From positions 1 to 12,390 of the forward strand of contig JAITHX010000060.1 of the NCBI GenBank assembly GCA_031279735.1: a DNA stretch of 12,390 nucleotides, in the 5' to 3' direction. The notes below the pieces were generated by a model. That model was not told the origin of the DNA. It saw only the letters and a program-made list of their open reading frames with translations, and searched no databases. Positions 12,264 through 12,390 of the stretch are shown piece after piece. This DNA is from Prevotellaceae bacterium (GTDB lineage: Bacteria > Bacteroidota > Bacteroidia > Bacteroidales > UBA932). Every line of letters begins with the position of its first letter. Positions within the stretch are counted from its first letter, which is position 1. Position numbers and translations under genes: made by a program.

Positions 12264-12390
12264 ACCGATAGAGTCAGAGTTCCTGACCTGAAAAATCCAT
12301 ATACATATAAAACAGGGAAATAGTCGACAGGCATGAGGAAAACAAAATGGCACGGTTTTAGAAAAAAACGACGCGACTGTCATTGACGGC

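Noticed and set aside
1..12390. tRNA, rRNA or known riboswitch
   Set aside because: No cloverleaf, rRNA segment or familiar riboswitch consensus was recognised in the intergenic regions by eye; a covariance-model scan would be needed to exclude divergent ones.

Overview
The window reads as a chromosomal segment of an uncultured member of the Bacteroidetes, most likely Bacteroidales. Three things point there: -7 boxes of the Bacteroidetes form TAnnTTTG upstream of several genes with no clear Shine-Dalgarno sequences; a GH32 enzyme with the N-terminal extension typical of Bacteroides-type fructanases; and a GDP-fucose synthase carrying the extra segment (about residues 193-238) that I associate with Bacteroidales homologues. 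This is inference from content; no rRNA or marker set is present.

Layout. Positions 1-317 hold the right part of an inverted-repeat element, a second hairpin and a promoter. A secreted GH32 beta-fructosidase follows (318-1937), then a complete second copy of the same inverted-repeat element (1947-2099), a long hairpin and two blocks of a 7-bp tandem repeat leading into a -7 box. Next comes a forward pair, uvrC (2329-4176) and a sodium:dicarboxylate/amino-acid symporter (4173-5459), joined by an ATGA overlap. A reverse-strand run of five genes meets it tail to tail with an 11-bp overlap. In transcription order these are a secreted YD-repeat-like protein (10713-9901), queG (9853-8894), gmd (8864-7794), fcl (7787-6708) and a GT4 glycosyltransferase (6735-5449). 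The tight spacing suggests one transcript.

Function. Gmd and Fcl together convert GDP-mannose to GDP-L-fucose, and the overlapping glycosyltransferase suggests use in a surface glycan. QueG performs the last step of queuosine synthesis and UvrC is the excision-repair nuclease. GH32 and the symporter are nutrient-acquisition functions. None of these requires the others; only gmd-fcl-GT looks like a functional module.

The most unusual part is the roughly 1.7 kb from 10714 to 12390, which holds no convincing intact gene and is almost entirely repeats. It contains a 64-bp near-perfect palindrome, 13-bp tandem repeats, an array of twelve 15-bp units whose 7-8 bp spacers vary yet keep inverted symmetry, a 125-bp element with 33-bp terminal inverted repeats, 42-bp tandem repeats with a distant relative, a microsatellite, and a fragment resembling the C-terminus of a group II intron reverse transcriptase. 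The array is not CRISPR, and I could not match it to a named system.
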